DNA of 51,049 nucleotides from Variovorax boronicumulans NBRC 103145 (lineage in GTDB: Bacteria; Pseudomonadota; Gammaproteobacteria; Burkholderiales; Burkholderiaceae_C): contig NZ_BCUS01000040.1 in assembly GCF_001591345.1 (NCBI RefSeq), forward strand, positions 1 through 51,049. The letters run 5' to 3'. The notes beneath the pieces were generated by a model. It searched no databases and had not been told where the DNA came from. It saw only the letters and a program-made list of their open reading frames with translations. The first letter of the stretch is position 1. Each line of letters begins with the position of its first letter. Made by a program: the position numbers and the translations under genes. Of the stretch, positions 32,500-41,217 are shown one piece after another.

Positions 32500-32850
32500 A
32501 TGAGCAGCATGTTCAAACCCAAGGACTGGAAAAACCTCCCGGCCCGCAAGGCCCTGAGCGCCACCGAGATCGTCTCGGGCCTGGCCCAGCTCGACGGCTG
32601 GAAGCTCACCGGCGACGGCGCCGATGTCGCGATCGAGAAGACCTTCACCTTCGCGAACTACTTCGAGACCATCGCCTTCGTGAATGCACTGGCCATGGTG
32701 GCCCACACGCAGGACCACCACCCCGACCTGTCGGTGCACTACAACCGCTGCGTGGTGCGCTTCAACACGCACGACGTGAATGGTCTGTCGATCACCGATT
32801 TCGATTGCGCTCGGCAGGCCGACGCACTGGTTGCGAGCCCCGCCGCATGA
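32500..32850 (+). CDS. phhB: Pterin-4a-carbinolamine dehydratase
   Basis: A 116-residue protein with the PCD motif: AHTQDHHPDLSVHYNRC, containing the conserved His-His-Pro core, then VRFNTHD. The family dehydrates 4a-hydroxytetrahydropterin to recycle the cofactor of aromatic amino acid hydroxylases. No phenylalanine hydroxylase is seen nearby. The start at 32500 gives the expected size; the frame upstream overlaps the protease gene in another phase. It is followed 12 bases later by rsgA. Confidence 0.92.
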   Translation: MSSMFKPKDWKNLPARKALSATEIVSGLAQLDGWKLTGDGADVAIEKTFTFANYFETIAFVNALAMVAHTQDHHPDLSVHYNRCVVRFNTHDVNGLSITDFDCARQADALVASPAA

Positions 32851-32862
32851 GGACACGCGCCT

Positions 32863-33822
32863 GTGGCTAAGCCGGGCCGCGCCGCCTTCATCCCCGCTGC
32901 GCACAACACGGGGAAGGCGCACCACGACGGCCTCGTCGTCGCCAGCCACGGGCGTCACTGCCTCGTCGAAACGCCCACGGGCGAACGGCTGATCTGCCAC
33001 CCGCGCGGCAAGAAGAGCCAGGCCGTGGTCGGCGACCGTGTGCGCTGGCAGGCCACCGAAGACGAAGGCACCATCGAAGAGGTGCTGCCGCGGCGCAACC
33101 TCTTCTACCGGCAGGACGAGATCCGCACCAAGTCGTTCGCGGCCAACCTCGACCATGTGCTGATCCTGATCGCGGCCGAGCCGGAGTTCTCCGAACACCA
33201 GTTGGCGCGTGCATTGATCGCGGCCGAGGCCCAACGCATCACGCCCATCATCGCGCTCAACAAGAGCGACCTCGTCGAGCCCTTTGCGCGCGCCTGGGCC
33301 AAGCTGGCGCCCTACCGCCGCATGCACCACGGCGTGCTGCCGCTGTCGCTCAAGGCTTCCGGCGAAGCGGACTACGCCTCGCTGATGAAACTGCTGGAGG
33401 GCAAGTCGACCCTGGTGCTCGGCCCGTCGGGCTCGGGCAAGAGCACGCTCACCAACTTGCTGGTGCCCGGCGCGAGCGTGCTGACACAAGAGATTTCGCA
33501 AGCCCTCAACTCGGGCAAGCACACGACCACCAGCACCACCTGGTACTGGATCGACGAGGCCCGCACCACCGGCCTCATCGACTCGCCGGGCTTCCAGGAA
33601 TTCGGCCTGAACCACATCGAGCCGATGCAGCTCGCCGGCCTCATGCCCGACATCGCCGAGCACACGGGCGACTGCAAGTTCTACAACTGCACCCACCTGC
33701 ACGAACCCGGCTGCGGTGTGATCTCGAACGTCGAAACCGCGACACAACCCGGACCGATCAGCGCCTCGCGCTACAAGATCTACGGCGAGCTGTTCGCCGA
33801 GCTGAGCCAGACGCGCTACTGA
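32863..33822 (+). CDS. rsgA: Ribosome small subunit-dependent GTPase RsgA
   Basis: A 319-residue circularly permuted GTPase for late 30S assembly. Order of motifs: an N-terminal OB-fold, G4 NKSD (133-136), G1 GPSGSGKST (187-195), G3 DSPG (240-243), then a zinc knuckle CKFYNCTHLHEPGC starting at C271. The permuted G4-G1-G3 order is diagnostic. The start codon is GTG at 32863. It is closely linked to the PCD gene and convergent with the following minus-strand gene. Confidence 0.95.
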   Translation: MAKPGRAAFIPAAHNTGKAHHDGLVVASHGRHCLVETPTGERLICHPRGKKSQAVVGDRVRWQATEDEGTIEEVLPRRNLFYRQDEIRTKSFAANLDHVLILIAAEPEFSEHQLARALIAAEAQRITPIIALNKSDLVEPFARAWAKLAPYRRMHHGVLPLSLKASGEADYASLMKLLEGKSTLVLGPSGSGKSTLTNLLVPGASVLTQEISQALNSGKHTTTSTTWYWIDEARTTGLIDSPGFQEFGLNHIEPMQLAGLMPDIAEHTGDCKFYNCTHLHEPGCGVISNVETATQPGPISASRYKIYGELFAELSQTRY

Positions 33823-33847
33823 TGCAGCACCGAGGGGCTGGTCGCGC

Positions 33848-34873
33848 TCAGGCCAGCCAGGTGCGGTACGACTTCCAGGTCGGGTCGAAGGCCAGGGCCA
33901 GCGTCACCGGCAACTCCAGCGCTTCCTGAACCGATTGCGCGTGCGCAATGGCCGCCTGCGGATCGGCCACATGGAAGTGCACCGTGCGGACGCCCGCCTC
34001 CAGCACGATGTGCGTGCAGCAGCCTTCGCCGTGCGTCTGCAGCAGCGCGGTCAGCCGGTCTTCGTAGACACGGGCCTCGTCCAGTTCTTCGCCCGATTCG
34101 ACGGGAACGGCGGCCGAGAGCCGATGCCCCAGGTCGGCACGCCCGAGCAGCGCAGTCGCGGCGTCGTTTCGCATCACGACCGCCTCGACCTCACTGCCGT
34201 CCTCGGCGGTGCGCGTGGCCGTCAGGCCGGACCAGCCATGCTCGCCTGCGGGAAACACGCCGGTGTGGCCCAGATCCTCGCGCCAGCATGCGTCGAACAG
34301 AGGCACGAAGCCGTCGAGCGGCACGCCATCGAAATCCGCTTGCGCATCCGCCTCGACGTGATCGACCGGCCCGACCTTCACCGCGAAGTCGTACTCGCCC
34401 AGGATGTGGTCGAGCATGATCAGGCTCATGTGGCGCGCGTGGTCCTGCATGTCCATCGGAATGGGCTTGGCAAAGCCGATCTCCAGCGCCACCCGCCCCC
34501 TGTAGGGCTCGTGCTTCACGAGAACGTCCGAGCAGGCCAGTTCGAAGTCGTTCATGCGCATGCTGAAACCTTCGCGCATGCGCTGCCGGAAGGCCTCCAC
34601 CTCGACCTGCGGCAATGCGGGCGCGCTGTGCACCAGCGCCATGAGGTCCTCGAAATCGTCTTCGGCGCCGTGCGCCGTCAGCACGAGCGTGAAAGCCGGC
34701 GGATCGCCCAGCACTTCGGCGGCCAGGTTCGGAAAGAAGGGCTGCAGCAGCGCGTTCAGCGCCTCTACCAGCGCGTGGCCCGACAAGGCATGCAGACTCT
34801 CGAGCCTGTCGCTCAAGGCTTGCCAGAACGATGTGCAGGCAACGGCGCGCGGATCGGCGTGAAGGGTCGACAT
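33848..34873 (-). CDS. Conserved hypothetical protein, 341 residues
   Basis: I do not recognise the family. The protein is acidic and soluble-looking, with no signal peptide, membrane segment or repeated motif. Distinct stretches are PFFPNLAAEVLGDPPAF, MDMQDHARHMSLIMLDHILG and the C-terminal FDPTWKSYRTWLA. Start 34873 (MSTLHADP) is chosen because it lies 17 bases after the hisC stop. It is the last gene of a probable operon CobD/CbiB-like - hisC - this gene. Codon use resembles its neighbours and nothing suggests recent transfer. Confidence 0.75.
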   Translation of the reverse strand: MSTLHADPRAVACTSFWQALSDRLESLHALSGHALVEALNALLQPFFPNLAAEVLGDPPAFTLVLTAHGAEDDFEDLMALVHSAPALPQVEVEAFRQRMREGFSMRMNDFELACSDVLVKHEPYRGRVALEIGFAKPIPMDMQDHARHMSLIMLDHILGEYDFAVKVGPVDHVEADAQADFDGVPLDGFVPLFDACWREDLGHTGVFPAGEHGWSGLTATRTAEDGSEVEAVVMRNDAATALLGRADLGHRLSAAVPVESGEELDEARVYEDRLTALLQTHGEGCCTHIVLEAGVRTVHFHVADPQAAIAHAQSVQEALELPVTLALAFDPTWKSYRTWLA

Positions 34874-34890
34874 GGGCTTGCCTCGGGGTG

Positions 34891-35976
34891 TCAGGCCAGG
34901 ATGTCCTGCAGGCACTGCACGAGCGCACTGCACTGGTCCCGCGTGCCGATGCTGATGCGCAGGTACTGCGCGATGCGCGGCTGCTTGAAATGCCGCACCA
35001 GCACCGCGCGCTCGCGCAACAGGGCGGCCAGCTCGGCCGCATCGCGCTGCGGGTGGCGCGCGAACACGAAGTTGGCCTGCGACGGCAGCACCTCGAAGCC
35101 CAGGTCCTCGAGCTGCAGCGCCAGGCCTTCGCGCGTGTCGACGACCTGGTCGCGCGTCTTGCGGAACCACGCCTCGTCGTCGAGCGAGGCCACGGCGCCG
35201 GCGGACGCCAGACGGTCGATGGGGTACGAATTGAAGCTGTCCTTGACCCGCACGAGCGCATCAATCAGGTGCGCCTGCCCGCAGGCGAAACCGACACGCA
35301 GGCCGGCCAGCGAGCGTGACTTGGACAGGGTCTGCACCACGAGCAGGTTCGGATACCGACTGATCAGCGACAGCGCGCTCTCGCCGCCGAAGTCGACATA
35401 CGCCTCGTCGACCAGCACCACGCGATCGGGACACGCAGCAAGAAGCTGCTCGATGCGCGCCAGCGGTTGGCCAATGCCGGTCGGCGCGTTCGGGTTGGCG
35501 ATGACGATGCCGCCGCAGCCCTGCCGTGCGCGCGCCGCGAACGCATCGATGTCGATGCGCAGGCCGTCATCGACCGGCAGCTGCTCGCAGGCGATGCCGT
35601 AGAGCTGGGCATAGACCTTGTAGAAGCTGTAGCTCACGTCAGGCATCAGCAGCGGTTGCGCCTGCTGGAAGAAGGCGAAGAACGCGTGCGCGAGCACTTC
35701 GTCCGAGCCGTTGCCCGCGAACACTTCGCCCACCTGCAGGCCGTGGCGGCGCGCCACGGCTTCGCGCAGCGCGAGCGACGTGGGGTCGGGGTAGCGCTCC
35801 AGGCCGTCGGCGGCCGCGCGCTGGATCGCCGCAATGGCGTCCGGCGACGGCGGGTACGGGTTCTCGTTGGTGTTGAGCTTGACGAGGTTGGCGATGCGCG
35901 GCTGCTCGCCGGGCACGTAGGGCTCGAGCGCGCCGATGCGCGGGCTCCAGAAGGCCGGTGCGGACGGGGTGGTCAT
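34891..35976 (-). CDS. hisC: Histidinol-phosphate aminotransferase
   Basis: A 361-residue class I/II PLP aminotransferase that makes histidinol phosphate in histidine synthesis. Motifs: [35 protein letters not shown] and the PLP lysine K219 in [14 protein letters not shown]. The pattern is HisC rather than tyrosine or aspartate aminotransferase, though HisC-like enzymes acting on other substrates cannot be excluded because the rest of the his operon is not here. It starts four bases after the CobD/CbiB-like stop. Confidence 0.88.
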   Translation of the reverse strand: MTTPSAPAFWSPRIGALEPYVPGEQPRIANLVKLNTNENPYPPSPDAIAAIQRAAADGLERYPDPTSLALREAVARRHGLQVGEVFAGNGSDEVLAHAFFAFFQQAQPLLMPDVSYSFYKVYAQLYGIACEQLPVDDGLRIDIDAFAARARQGCGGIVIANPNAPTGIGQPLARIEQLLAACPDRVVLVDEAYVDFGGESALSLISRYPNLLVVQTLSKSRSLAGLRVGFACGQAHLIDALVRVKDSFNSYPIDRLASAGAVASLDDEAWFRKTRDQVVDTREGLALQLEDLGFEVLPSQANFVFARHPQRDAAELAALLRERAVLVRHFKQPRIAQYLRISIGTRDQCSALVQCLQDILA

Positions 35977-35980
35977 GGGG

Positions 35981-36982
35981 TCAGCCGAGCAAGCGCGCGA
36001 GCGTGAGCAAGGCCAGCAGCACCATCCACATCACGACCGAGCGCCAGACCAGGCCGACCACGCTGCGCAGGTGGCCGGGCTCGGGCTCGCGCCCCGGCGT
36101 GCTGCCACTGTCCAGGCGCCGCCCGACGCTCGGCGACTCGCCGGCCTGCGCGCGCGGCAGCGGATCGGCCACCGGGATCGGGCTCAGCGAGCCGCCGCCC
36201 AGGCGCACGTTCACCGCGCCGGACGTGGCTGCGAGGATCACGCCGTCGTTCTCGTTGGGGAAGCGCCGCGCATCGTTGCGCCAGCAGTCGATGGCCTCTT
36301 CGAAGCTGCCGACCACGGCGAAGCCGAGCGCGGTGATGCGCGCGGGCAGCCAATCGACGGCATGCCAGGCGCGCTCGGCCGCGTCCTGCACCGCCACGCT
36401 CGAAGGCTGCACCGGCGCGCCGTTCTTGTGGGCCCAGTAGCGCGCGACGAACTCGCTCATGCGATAGAACACCGCGCCCGCCGGCCCCAGGCCGAGAGCT
36501 GCGAGCACCGAGAACCAGGCCAGCACGCCGAAGACATGGCGGTGCGCCGCAATGACCGAATGCTCGATCACATGGCGCACGATTTCGCTGCGCGGCAGCT
36601 CGGCGGCATCGACGCCCTGCCAGTGCGCCAGCAGCGAGCGCGCGAGCGGCTCGTCGCCCTCGTCGAGCGCATCGCGGATGTCGGTGAAGTGATGGCTGAA
36701 CTGGCGAAAGCCCAGCGTCATGTAGAGCACCGCGACGCTCCACAGCACGGCGAACGGCAGGCCCAGTGTGAGCACCAGCAGCCAGTGCACGCCCAGCGAC
36801 AGCAGCGTGGGCACGAACACCGCGAGCCCCCAGGCGATCCATCCGTGGTGCGGCTTGCCCGCATCGAAGTTGCGGCTGGTCCAGCGCGTCCACGCCAGGA
36901 CGCCGCCGTACACGGGGTTGTGCGGGCCCAGCGGCCGCACCTGCTCGATCAGCAACGCGCACAGGATGGCAAAGAAGCTCAT
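35981..36982 (-). CDS. CobD/CbiB family membrane protein
   Basis: A 333-residue membrane protein with hydrophobic helices at the N-terminus ([17 protein letters not shown]), in the middle and at the C-terminus ([18 protein letters not shown]). It resembles the CobD/CbiB family (adenosylcobinamide-phosphate synthesis) and its AmpE-like relatives: [22 protein letters not shown] contains the family's W-x-PARITA signature. No other cobalamin gene is near, so cobalamin synthesis is not assured. Start 36982 is the ATG of MSFFAI; the longer frame overlaps the Nudix gene. Confidence 0.8.
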   Translation of the reverse strand: MSFFAILCALLIEQVRPLGPHNPVYGGVLAWTRWTSRNFDAGKPHHGWIAWGLAVFVPTLLSLGVHWLLVLTLGLPFAVLWSVAVLYMTLGFRQFSHHFTDIRDALDEGDEPLARSLLAHWQGVDAAELPRSEIVRHVIEHSVIAAHRHVFGVLAWFSVLAALGLGPAGAVFYRMSEFVARYWAHKNGAPVQPSSVAVQDAAERAWHAVDWLPARITALGFAVVGSFEEAIDCWRNDARRFPNENDGVILAATSGAVNVRLGGGSLSPIPVADPLPRAQAGESPSVGRRLDSGSTPGREPEPGHLRSVVGLVWRSVVMWMVLLALLTLARLLG

Positions 36983-37040
36983 CCTTCGATGATAGCGAGA
37001 GCACCTGAAGGTTTTGGCCCCAGGTGGCGCCCGATCCGGC

Positions 37041-37784
37041 TCAGGCGGCGAGGAAGCGGTAGAGGTTGCGCAGCATGCCCGCGGTGGCGCCCCAGACGAA
37101 GCGCTCGTGCGGCCCGTCGACGTACGGCATCGAGTACCACTCGCGCCGGACCCCATCGGTGGCGCTGACCGCGTGGCGGCGGTGGTTGGCCGGGTCCATC
37201 AGCCAGGCCAGCGGCACCTCGAAGGCCTCGGCCACCTCGAATGGATTGATGTCCAGCACGAAGTCGGGCTGCACCAGCGCGACCACCGGGGTCACGACGA
37301 ACGAAGTGACGGTCGTGTAGGTCGGCAAGGTGCCGAGCACCTCGATGAACTGCGCCGACAGGCCCACCTCTTCCCAGGCTTCGCGCAGCGCGGCGGCCTG
37401 GATGTTGGCGTCCTCGGGGTCGACGCGCCCGCCGGGAAAGGCCACCTGCCCCGAATGGGTCGACAGGTGCGTGGTGCGCTCGGTGAGCAGCACGGTCGCG
37501 CCTTGCGGGCGCTGCACGATCGGCACCAGCACGGCGGCCTGGGCCGGCACCCGGTCGGTCATGCGGGGCTCGCGGCGCAGTTCGGGCGTCCACACGGGCG
37601 GCGAGGCAAAGCGCGCGCGCAGGGCCGTTGCTGTCAGCTGCGCCGGGGCCACCGCCGGCAGACCGTCGCTTCCGTCCACGAAAGGCGCCTGGCGCGGGTC
37701 GATCTGCAGCAACGCGGGCGGCACCACGGCATTGACGGGTTCGACGACGGCGGAGGACGTGGGGGCGGAAGTGGAGGAGGTCAA
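37041..37784 (-). CDS. Nudix hydrolase, CoA pyrophosphatase type
   Basis: About 247 residues. The Nudix box reads GGRVDPEDANIQAAALREAW, continuing EEVGL, matching G-x5-E-x7-REUxEExGU. The preceding THLSTHSGQVAFPGG is the signature of the CoA pyrophosphatase (YeaB/NudL) subgroup, which cleaves CoA into phosphopantetheine and 3',5'-ADP. No ATG occurs at a suitable place in this frame: the only upstream ATG would lie inside rplS and before its terminator. A TTG at 37784 is therefore proposed, without a clear ribosome site; GTG codons further in are alternatives. The domain call is firm, the start is not. Confidence 0.85.
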   Translation of the reverse strand: MTSSTSAPTSSAVVEPVNAVVPPALLQIDPRQAPFVDGSDGLPAVAPAQLTATALRARFASPPVWTPELRREPRMTDRVPAQAAVLVPIVQRPQGATVLLTERTTHLSTHSGQVAFPGGRVDPEDANIQAAALREAWEEVGLSAQFIEVLGTLPTYTTVTSFVVTPVVALVQPDFVLDINPFEVAEAFEVPLAWLMDPANHRRHAVSATDGVRREWYSMPYVDGPHERFVWGATAGMLRNLYRFLAA

Positions 37785-37862
37785 GAGAGGATGCGGCCTG
37801 TGGCGGGATGAAAGGAGTAGAGCGTAAAAATGGAAAACTGTCTTGAAGCGCAGCGCCAACGC

Positions 37863-37889
37863 AAAAAGCCGCCAGAGCGGCGGCTTTTT
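37863..37889 (-). terminator. Rho-independent terminator after rplS
   Basis: A perfect 11-base inverted repeat, AAAAAGCCGCC and GGCGGCTTTTT, with a five-base loop, 23 bases beyond the rplS stop and ending in T5 on the minus strand. It closes the rpsP-rimM-trmD-rplS operon and isolates the Nudix gene downstream. Confidence 0.9.
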
Positions 37890-37911
37890 GAGCAGAAAGG
37901 ACGGCGGCTGA

Positions 37912-38295
37912 TTAAGCGGCCGACGCAGCCTTCTGCGACTTGCCCGGCAGCTTTTCCTTGATACGTGCCGAACGACCGCTGCGCTCACGCAGGTAGTACA
38001 GCTTGGCACGGCGCACGTCGCCGCGGCGCTTGACTTCGATGCCGGCGATCAGCGGGCTGTAGGTCTGGAACGTACGCTCCACGCCTTCGCCGCTGGAGAT
38101 CTTGCGCACGGTGAAGCCGCTGTTGAGGCCACGGTTGCGCTTGGCGATCACGACGCCTTCGTAGGCCTGCACGCGCTTGCGGCTGCCTTCGACGACGTTC
38201 ACGCTGACGATGACCGTGTCACCGGGCATGAAATCGGGGATGGTCTTGCCGAGACGGGAAATTTCTTCCTGCTCGAGGGTCTGGATGAGGTTCAT
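37912..38295 (-). CDS. rplS: 50S ribosomal protein L19
   Basis: A 127-residue L19. Seen are [54 protein letters not shown] and [20 protein letters not shown]. Start 38295 (MNLIQTLEQ) follows AGGAA at a good distance; a frame-extending ATG eleven codons earlier lacks support. It is the last gene of the 30S/50S-modification operon, with a long 110-base gap from trmD that holds a likely extra promoter and a leader hairpin. A Lys/Ala-rich tail KSQKAASAA ends the protein. Confidence 0.97.
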   Translation of the reverse strand: MNLIQTLEQEEISRLGKTIPDFMPGDTVIVSVNVVEGSRKRVQAYEGVVIAKRNRGLNSGFTVRKISSGEGVERTFQTYSPLIAGIEVKRRGDVRRAKLYYLRERSGRSARIKEKLPGKSQKAASAA

Positions 38296-38347
38296 GATTT
38301 CCTGGATATCGATCGTTTCGGGCTGCACTAAAGGCGCCGTGGGCTTT

Positions 38348-38362
38348 GGCGGAAGAACCGCC
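38348..38362 (-). other. Hairpin in the rplS leader
   Basis: GGCGG and CCGCC with a five-base loop, extendable by further A-U and G-U pairs on the flanks, lie in the 110-base leader between trmD and rplS. No T-run follows. It could influence rplS translation or processing. Confidence 0.4.
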
Positions 38363-38404
38363 AGAAAACCGGGCGCGGCCGGACAGAGGATCGGGGAACC
38401 GCGG

Positions 38405-38410
38405 ATTATA
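38405..38410 (-). promoter_or_regulatory. Candidate rplS promoter (-10) overlapping the trmD stop
   Basis: A perfect TATAAT on the minus strand overlaps the TAA stop of trmD and is followed by the long rplS leader. A good -35 was not found at 16-18 bases, so strength is uncertain. It would let rplS be made independently of trmD. Confidence 0.4.
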
Positions 38411-39152
38411 GCTTTTTTTTCAGCGCGGCCTCATCGGCCTTGTTGAGCTTGCCTGCCGCCCGTGCGGCATCGATCAGCTCGGGGCGCCGCGCGGCCGTGA
38501 TGGCCAGGCGCTGGTCGCGCCGCCAGCGCTCGATCTGCGCATGGTGGCCCGAGAGCAGCGGCGCCGGAACACCCTGCCCGTTCCACTGCTCGGGCCGGGT
38601 GTAGTGCGGGCAGTCGAGCAGACCGTCGAGCGCCGGGTTGAAGCTGTCCTGCACATGGCTGGCCTCGTCGCCCAGCACGCCGGGCTGTAGGCGGGCCACG
38701 GCGTCGAGCAGCGCCATCGCCGCAATCTCGCCGCCCGACAGCACGAAGTCGCCGAGGCTGACCTGGTGCGTGACGCGCGCGTCGATGAAGCGCTGGTCGA
38801 TGCCTTCGTAGCGTCCGCAGACCAGCACCGCACCCTCGCTCGCCGACCAGTGCTCGACGGCCTCGTGGCGCAGCGCCTCGCCGATGGGAGAGAACAGCAC
38901 CACCGGCGCCGGTGCGCCACGGGCCGCCAGCGCGGCATCGAGGCAGGCCACCAGGGGCTCGGCCATCATCACCATGCCGGGCCCGCCGCCGAACGGCCGG
39001 TCGTCCACGCGCTTGTAGTTGCCCTGGGCGAAATCGCGCGGATTCCACAGCACGACCTCGACCTGCTTCGATTCGTAGGCGCGGCGCGTCACGCCGCTGG
39101 CCATGAAGGGCGCGAACAGTTCGGGAAAGAGCGTGAGGACGTCGAAGCGCAT
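38406..39152 (-). CDS. trmD: tRNA (guanine-N1)-methyltransferase
   Basis: A 248-residue SPOUT-class methyltransferase that methylates G37 of tRNAs using S-adenosylmethionine. Motifs: [13 protein letters not shown] at the start, [13 protein letters not shown], and the knot region [14 protein letters not shown] with [11 protein letters not shown]. Length is normal. It lies 16 bases after rimM in the conserved operon. TAA stop embedded in an AT-rich stretch with a poly-T/A run encoding the final Lys residues (KKKL). Confidence 0.96.
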   Translation of the reverse strand: MRFDVLTLFPELFAPFMASGVTRRAYESKQVEVVLWNPRDFAQGNYKRVDDRPFGGGPGMVMMAEPLVACLDAALAARGAPAPVVLFSPIGEALRHEAVEHWSASEGAVLVCGRYEGIDQRFIDARVTHQVSLGDFVLSGGEIAAMALLDAVARLQPGVLGDEASHVQDSFNPALDGLLDCPHYTRPEQWNGQGVPAPLLSGHHAQIERWRRDQRLAITAARRPELIDAARAAGKLNKADEAALKKKL

Positions 39153-39168
39153 GCGCGCGCGGCCCGGG

Positions 39169-39723
39169 TCAGAAATCGGGTTGCCAGTCGACCGTGATGA
39201 GGCGGCCGGGCAGGTCGACCTTGTCGACGAAGACCGAGACGAACGGCACCATGCGCTCGATGGTCTTGCCGTCTTCTTCGGCCGTCAGCACCAGCGTGGT
39301 CTGCGGGCCGGTGGCCAGCAGTTCGCGCACCGTGCCGAGCACGACGCCTTCGCGGTTGACGACCGACAGGCCGATCAGGTCGACCCAGTAGTACTCGTCG
39401 TCGCCGGCGGTCGGGAAGCTCGAGCGCGGCACGAACACGCGCGCGCCGCGCAGGGCCTCGGCCGCATTGCGGTCAGGCACATCCTCGGACGAGGCGACGA
39501 TGCAGTCGGAATGTTCTTTGGCTTCGCGGACCGCGAGCCGGAAAGCGGCGGGCGTGGAGGCTCCGGGAGCCTGCAGGAACCAGCGCTTGGAAGAAAAAAG
39601 CGCCTCGGGCTGGGCGCTGTGGGGCAGGACCTTGAACCAGCCCTTGATGCCCCAGGCATCGGCGATGCGTCCGACCTCGATCGCATCCGCCGGCAGTTCG
39701 GCGGCTTCGAGTGTGGGCAGCAT
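39169..39723 (-). CDS. rimM: Ribosome maturation factor RimM
   Basis: A 184-residue 16S rRNA processing factor that binds S19 in the 30S head. It shows the RimM N-domain opening [20 protein letters not shown] and the PRC-barrel part [16 protein letters not shown] with [17 protein letters not shown] end ([16 protein letters not shown]). Start 39723 gives a short extra N-terminus, usual in this group. It lies 15 bases after rpsP. Confidence 0.95.
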   Translation of the reverse strand: MLPTLEAAELPADAIEVGRIADAWGIKGWFKVLPHSAQPEALFSSKRWFLQAPGASTPAAFRLAVREAKEHSDCIVASSEDVPDRNAAEALRGARVFVPRSSFPTAGDDEYYWVDLIGLSVVNREGVVLGTVRELLATGPQTTLVLTAEEDGKTIERMVPFVSVFVDKVDLPGRLITVDWQPDF

Positions 39724-39738
39724 CGCCGTGCGGGCGGC

Positions 39739-40002
39739 TTAGGCGGCCGCCTTGGGGGCCGCGGCAGCGGCTTGCTTGATCAGGCGCAGCACCGTGGGCG
39801 AAGCCTGGGCACCGACGCTCTTCCAGTACGCGAGGCGGTCCTGGGCGATGCGGATGCTTTCTTCGTTTTCCTTGGCGGTCGGGTTGTAGAAACCCAGGCG
39901 CTCGATGAAACGGCCATCGCGGCGAACGCGCTTGTCCGACACGACGATGTTGAAGAACGGACGGCCTTTGGAGCCGCCGCGGGAGAGTCGAATGACGACC
40001 AT
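39739..40002 (-). CDS. rpsP: 30S ribosomal protein S16
   Basis: An 87-residue S16: [35 protein letters not shown] and an alanine-rich tail. First gene of the rpsP-rimM-trmD-rplS operon. The ATG follows AAGGAT at a good spacing. A promoter is proposed at 40122-40151, giving a leader of about 110 bases. Confidence 0.97.
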   Translation of the reverse strand: MVVIRLSRGGSKGRPFFNIVVSDKRVRRDGRFIERLGFYNPTAKENEESIRIAQDRLAYWKSVGAQASPTVLRLIKQAAAAAPKAAA

Positions 40003-40121
40003 GATTTATCCTTGGGTGGTCAGCGAGCCAGTTCAAATAGAAAGAGGCCCGCTCACGATGTTCTTCCAGCGTCGAGACACGCGACATGGCCACCCGGCCA
40101 GCGCACGCTGAAAAGCCCACG

Positions 40122-40151
40122 ATTATAGCCCGACCCGGGTTTTTCTCCGAA
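40122..40151 (-). promoter_or_regulatory. Promoter of the rpsP operon
   Basis: On the minus strand a perfect TATAAT (40127-40122) is preceded after 18 bases by TTCGGA (40151-40146). The position, about 120 bases before the rpsP ATG and at an AT-rich spot in GC-rich DNA, suits a strong ribosomal-protein promoter. Confidence 0.6.
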
Positions 40152-40181
40152 TTCCGGCCCCGCGCCGCCGCCCTCACCCGC

Positions 40182-40706
40182 ATGACCCTCACCCTCCGCC
40201 CCAGCCGCGACGAAGACATCGCAGCCATCACGGCCATCTATGCCCACCACGTGCTGCACGGCACCGGCACCTTCGAAACCGAGCCTCCGTCCGAGGCCGA
40301 CATGGCCGCCCGGCGCGCCGACGTGCTGGGCAAGAACCTGCCCTACCTCGTGGCCGAAGAAAACGGCGAAGTGTTGGGTTTTGCCTACTGCAACTGGTTC
40401 AAGCCCCGCCCGGCCTACCGGTTTTCGGCCGAAGACTCGATCTACATGTCCGAGGCCGCGCGCGGCAAGGGCGTGGGCGCACAGCTGCTGGCGGCGCTTT
40501 CGCAGGCGGCCGAAGCGGTCGGCGTGCGCAAGCTGATCGCGGTGATCGGCGACTCGGCCAACGCCGGCTCGGTCGGCGTGCACCGCAGCCAGGGCTTCAC
40601 GCACGTGGGCGTGCTGAAAGACTGCGGCTGGAAGTTCGACGCCTGGCGCGACGTGGTCCTGATGGAAAAAGTACTCGGCGAAGGCAGCCGCACCAAACCC
40701 GAATGA
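40182..40706 (+). CDS. GNAT acetyltransferase, phosphinothricin-acetyltransferase-like
   Basis: A 174-residue GNAT enzyme. Seen are LRPSRDEDIAAITAIYAHHV, FETEPPSEADM, the AcCoA loop ARGKGVGAQLL and GDSANAGSVGVHRSQGF, all of the Pat/Bar-like subgroup, whose members N-acetylate phosphinothricin, methionine sulfoximine or related amino acids. True substrate unknown. Start 40182 begins the domain exactly; an in-frame ATG 32 codons upstream would overlap the rpsP promoter and adds non-conserved sequence. The TM2 gene follows directly. Confidence 0.88.
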   Translation: MTLTLRPSRDEDIAAITAIYAHHVLHGTGTFETEPPSEADMAARRADVLGKNLPYLVAEENGEVLGFAYCNWFKPRPAYRFSAEDSIYMSEAARGKGVGAQLLAALSQAAEAVGVRKLIAVIGDSANAGSVGVHRSQGFTHVGVLKDCGWKFDAWRDVVLMEKVLGEGSRTKPE

Positions 40707-40710
40707 TGTG

Positions 40711-41166
40711 ATGAAGAAAATGAAAAGCAAGACCGTCGCCGCCTGGCTCTCTTTCCTCGGAGGCCCGCTGGGCCTGCACCGCTTCTACCTGCGCGGCATG
40801 GGCGACTGGCTCGGCTGGCTGCTGCCCATTCCCACCGCGCTGGGCATCTACGGCATCGAGCGCCTGCGCATGTACGGCGTGGACGACGGCGTGAGCTGGG
40901 CGCTGATTCCGCTGCTCGGCTTCACGATCGCGGGCTGCGCCTTGATGGCGATCATCTACGGCCTGATGACGCCCGAAAAATGGAATTCCCGCTTCAACGC
41001 TGGCGCAGCGCCCGACGCCGCGCCGGGCCAGACCAACTGGCTCACGATCGGCGCCGTGGTGGCATCGCTGTTCTTCGGCAGCTCGATCCTGATGGCGAGC
41101 ATCGTGTACAGCTTCCAGCACTACTTCGAACACCAGATCGAAGAAGGCCGCAAGATTTCACAGTAG
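40711..41166 (+). CDS. TM2 domain membrane protein
   Basis: A small membrane protein of 151 residues. The TM2 signature appears as WLSFLGGPLGLHRFYLRGMGDW, followed by a second helix, and two further hydrophobic segments at about 70-90 and 115-135. TM2 proteins are widespread and of unknown function. A GTG one codon upstream (40708) and ATG at 40711 both fit; the ATG is chosen. It begins four bases after the acetyltransferase stop. Confidence 0.8.
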   Translation: MKKMKSKTVAAWLSFLGGPLGLHRFYLRGMGDWLGWLLPIPTALGIYGIERLRMYGVDDGVSWALIPLLGFTIAGCALMAIIYGLMTPEKWNSRFNAGAAPDAAPGQTNWLTIGAVVASLFFGSSILMASIVYSFQHYFEHQIEEGRKISQ

Positions 41167-41217
41167 CCGGATCGGGCGCGGCAGCCTCTGCGAACGAGGC
41201 GCCGACGCTTCTGACTT

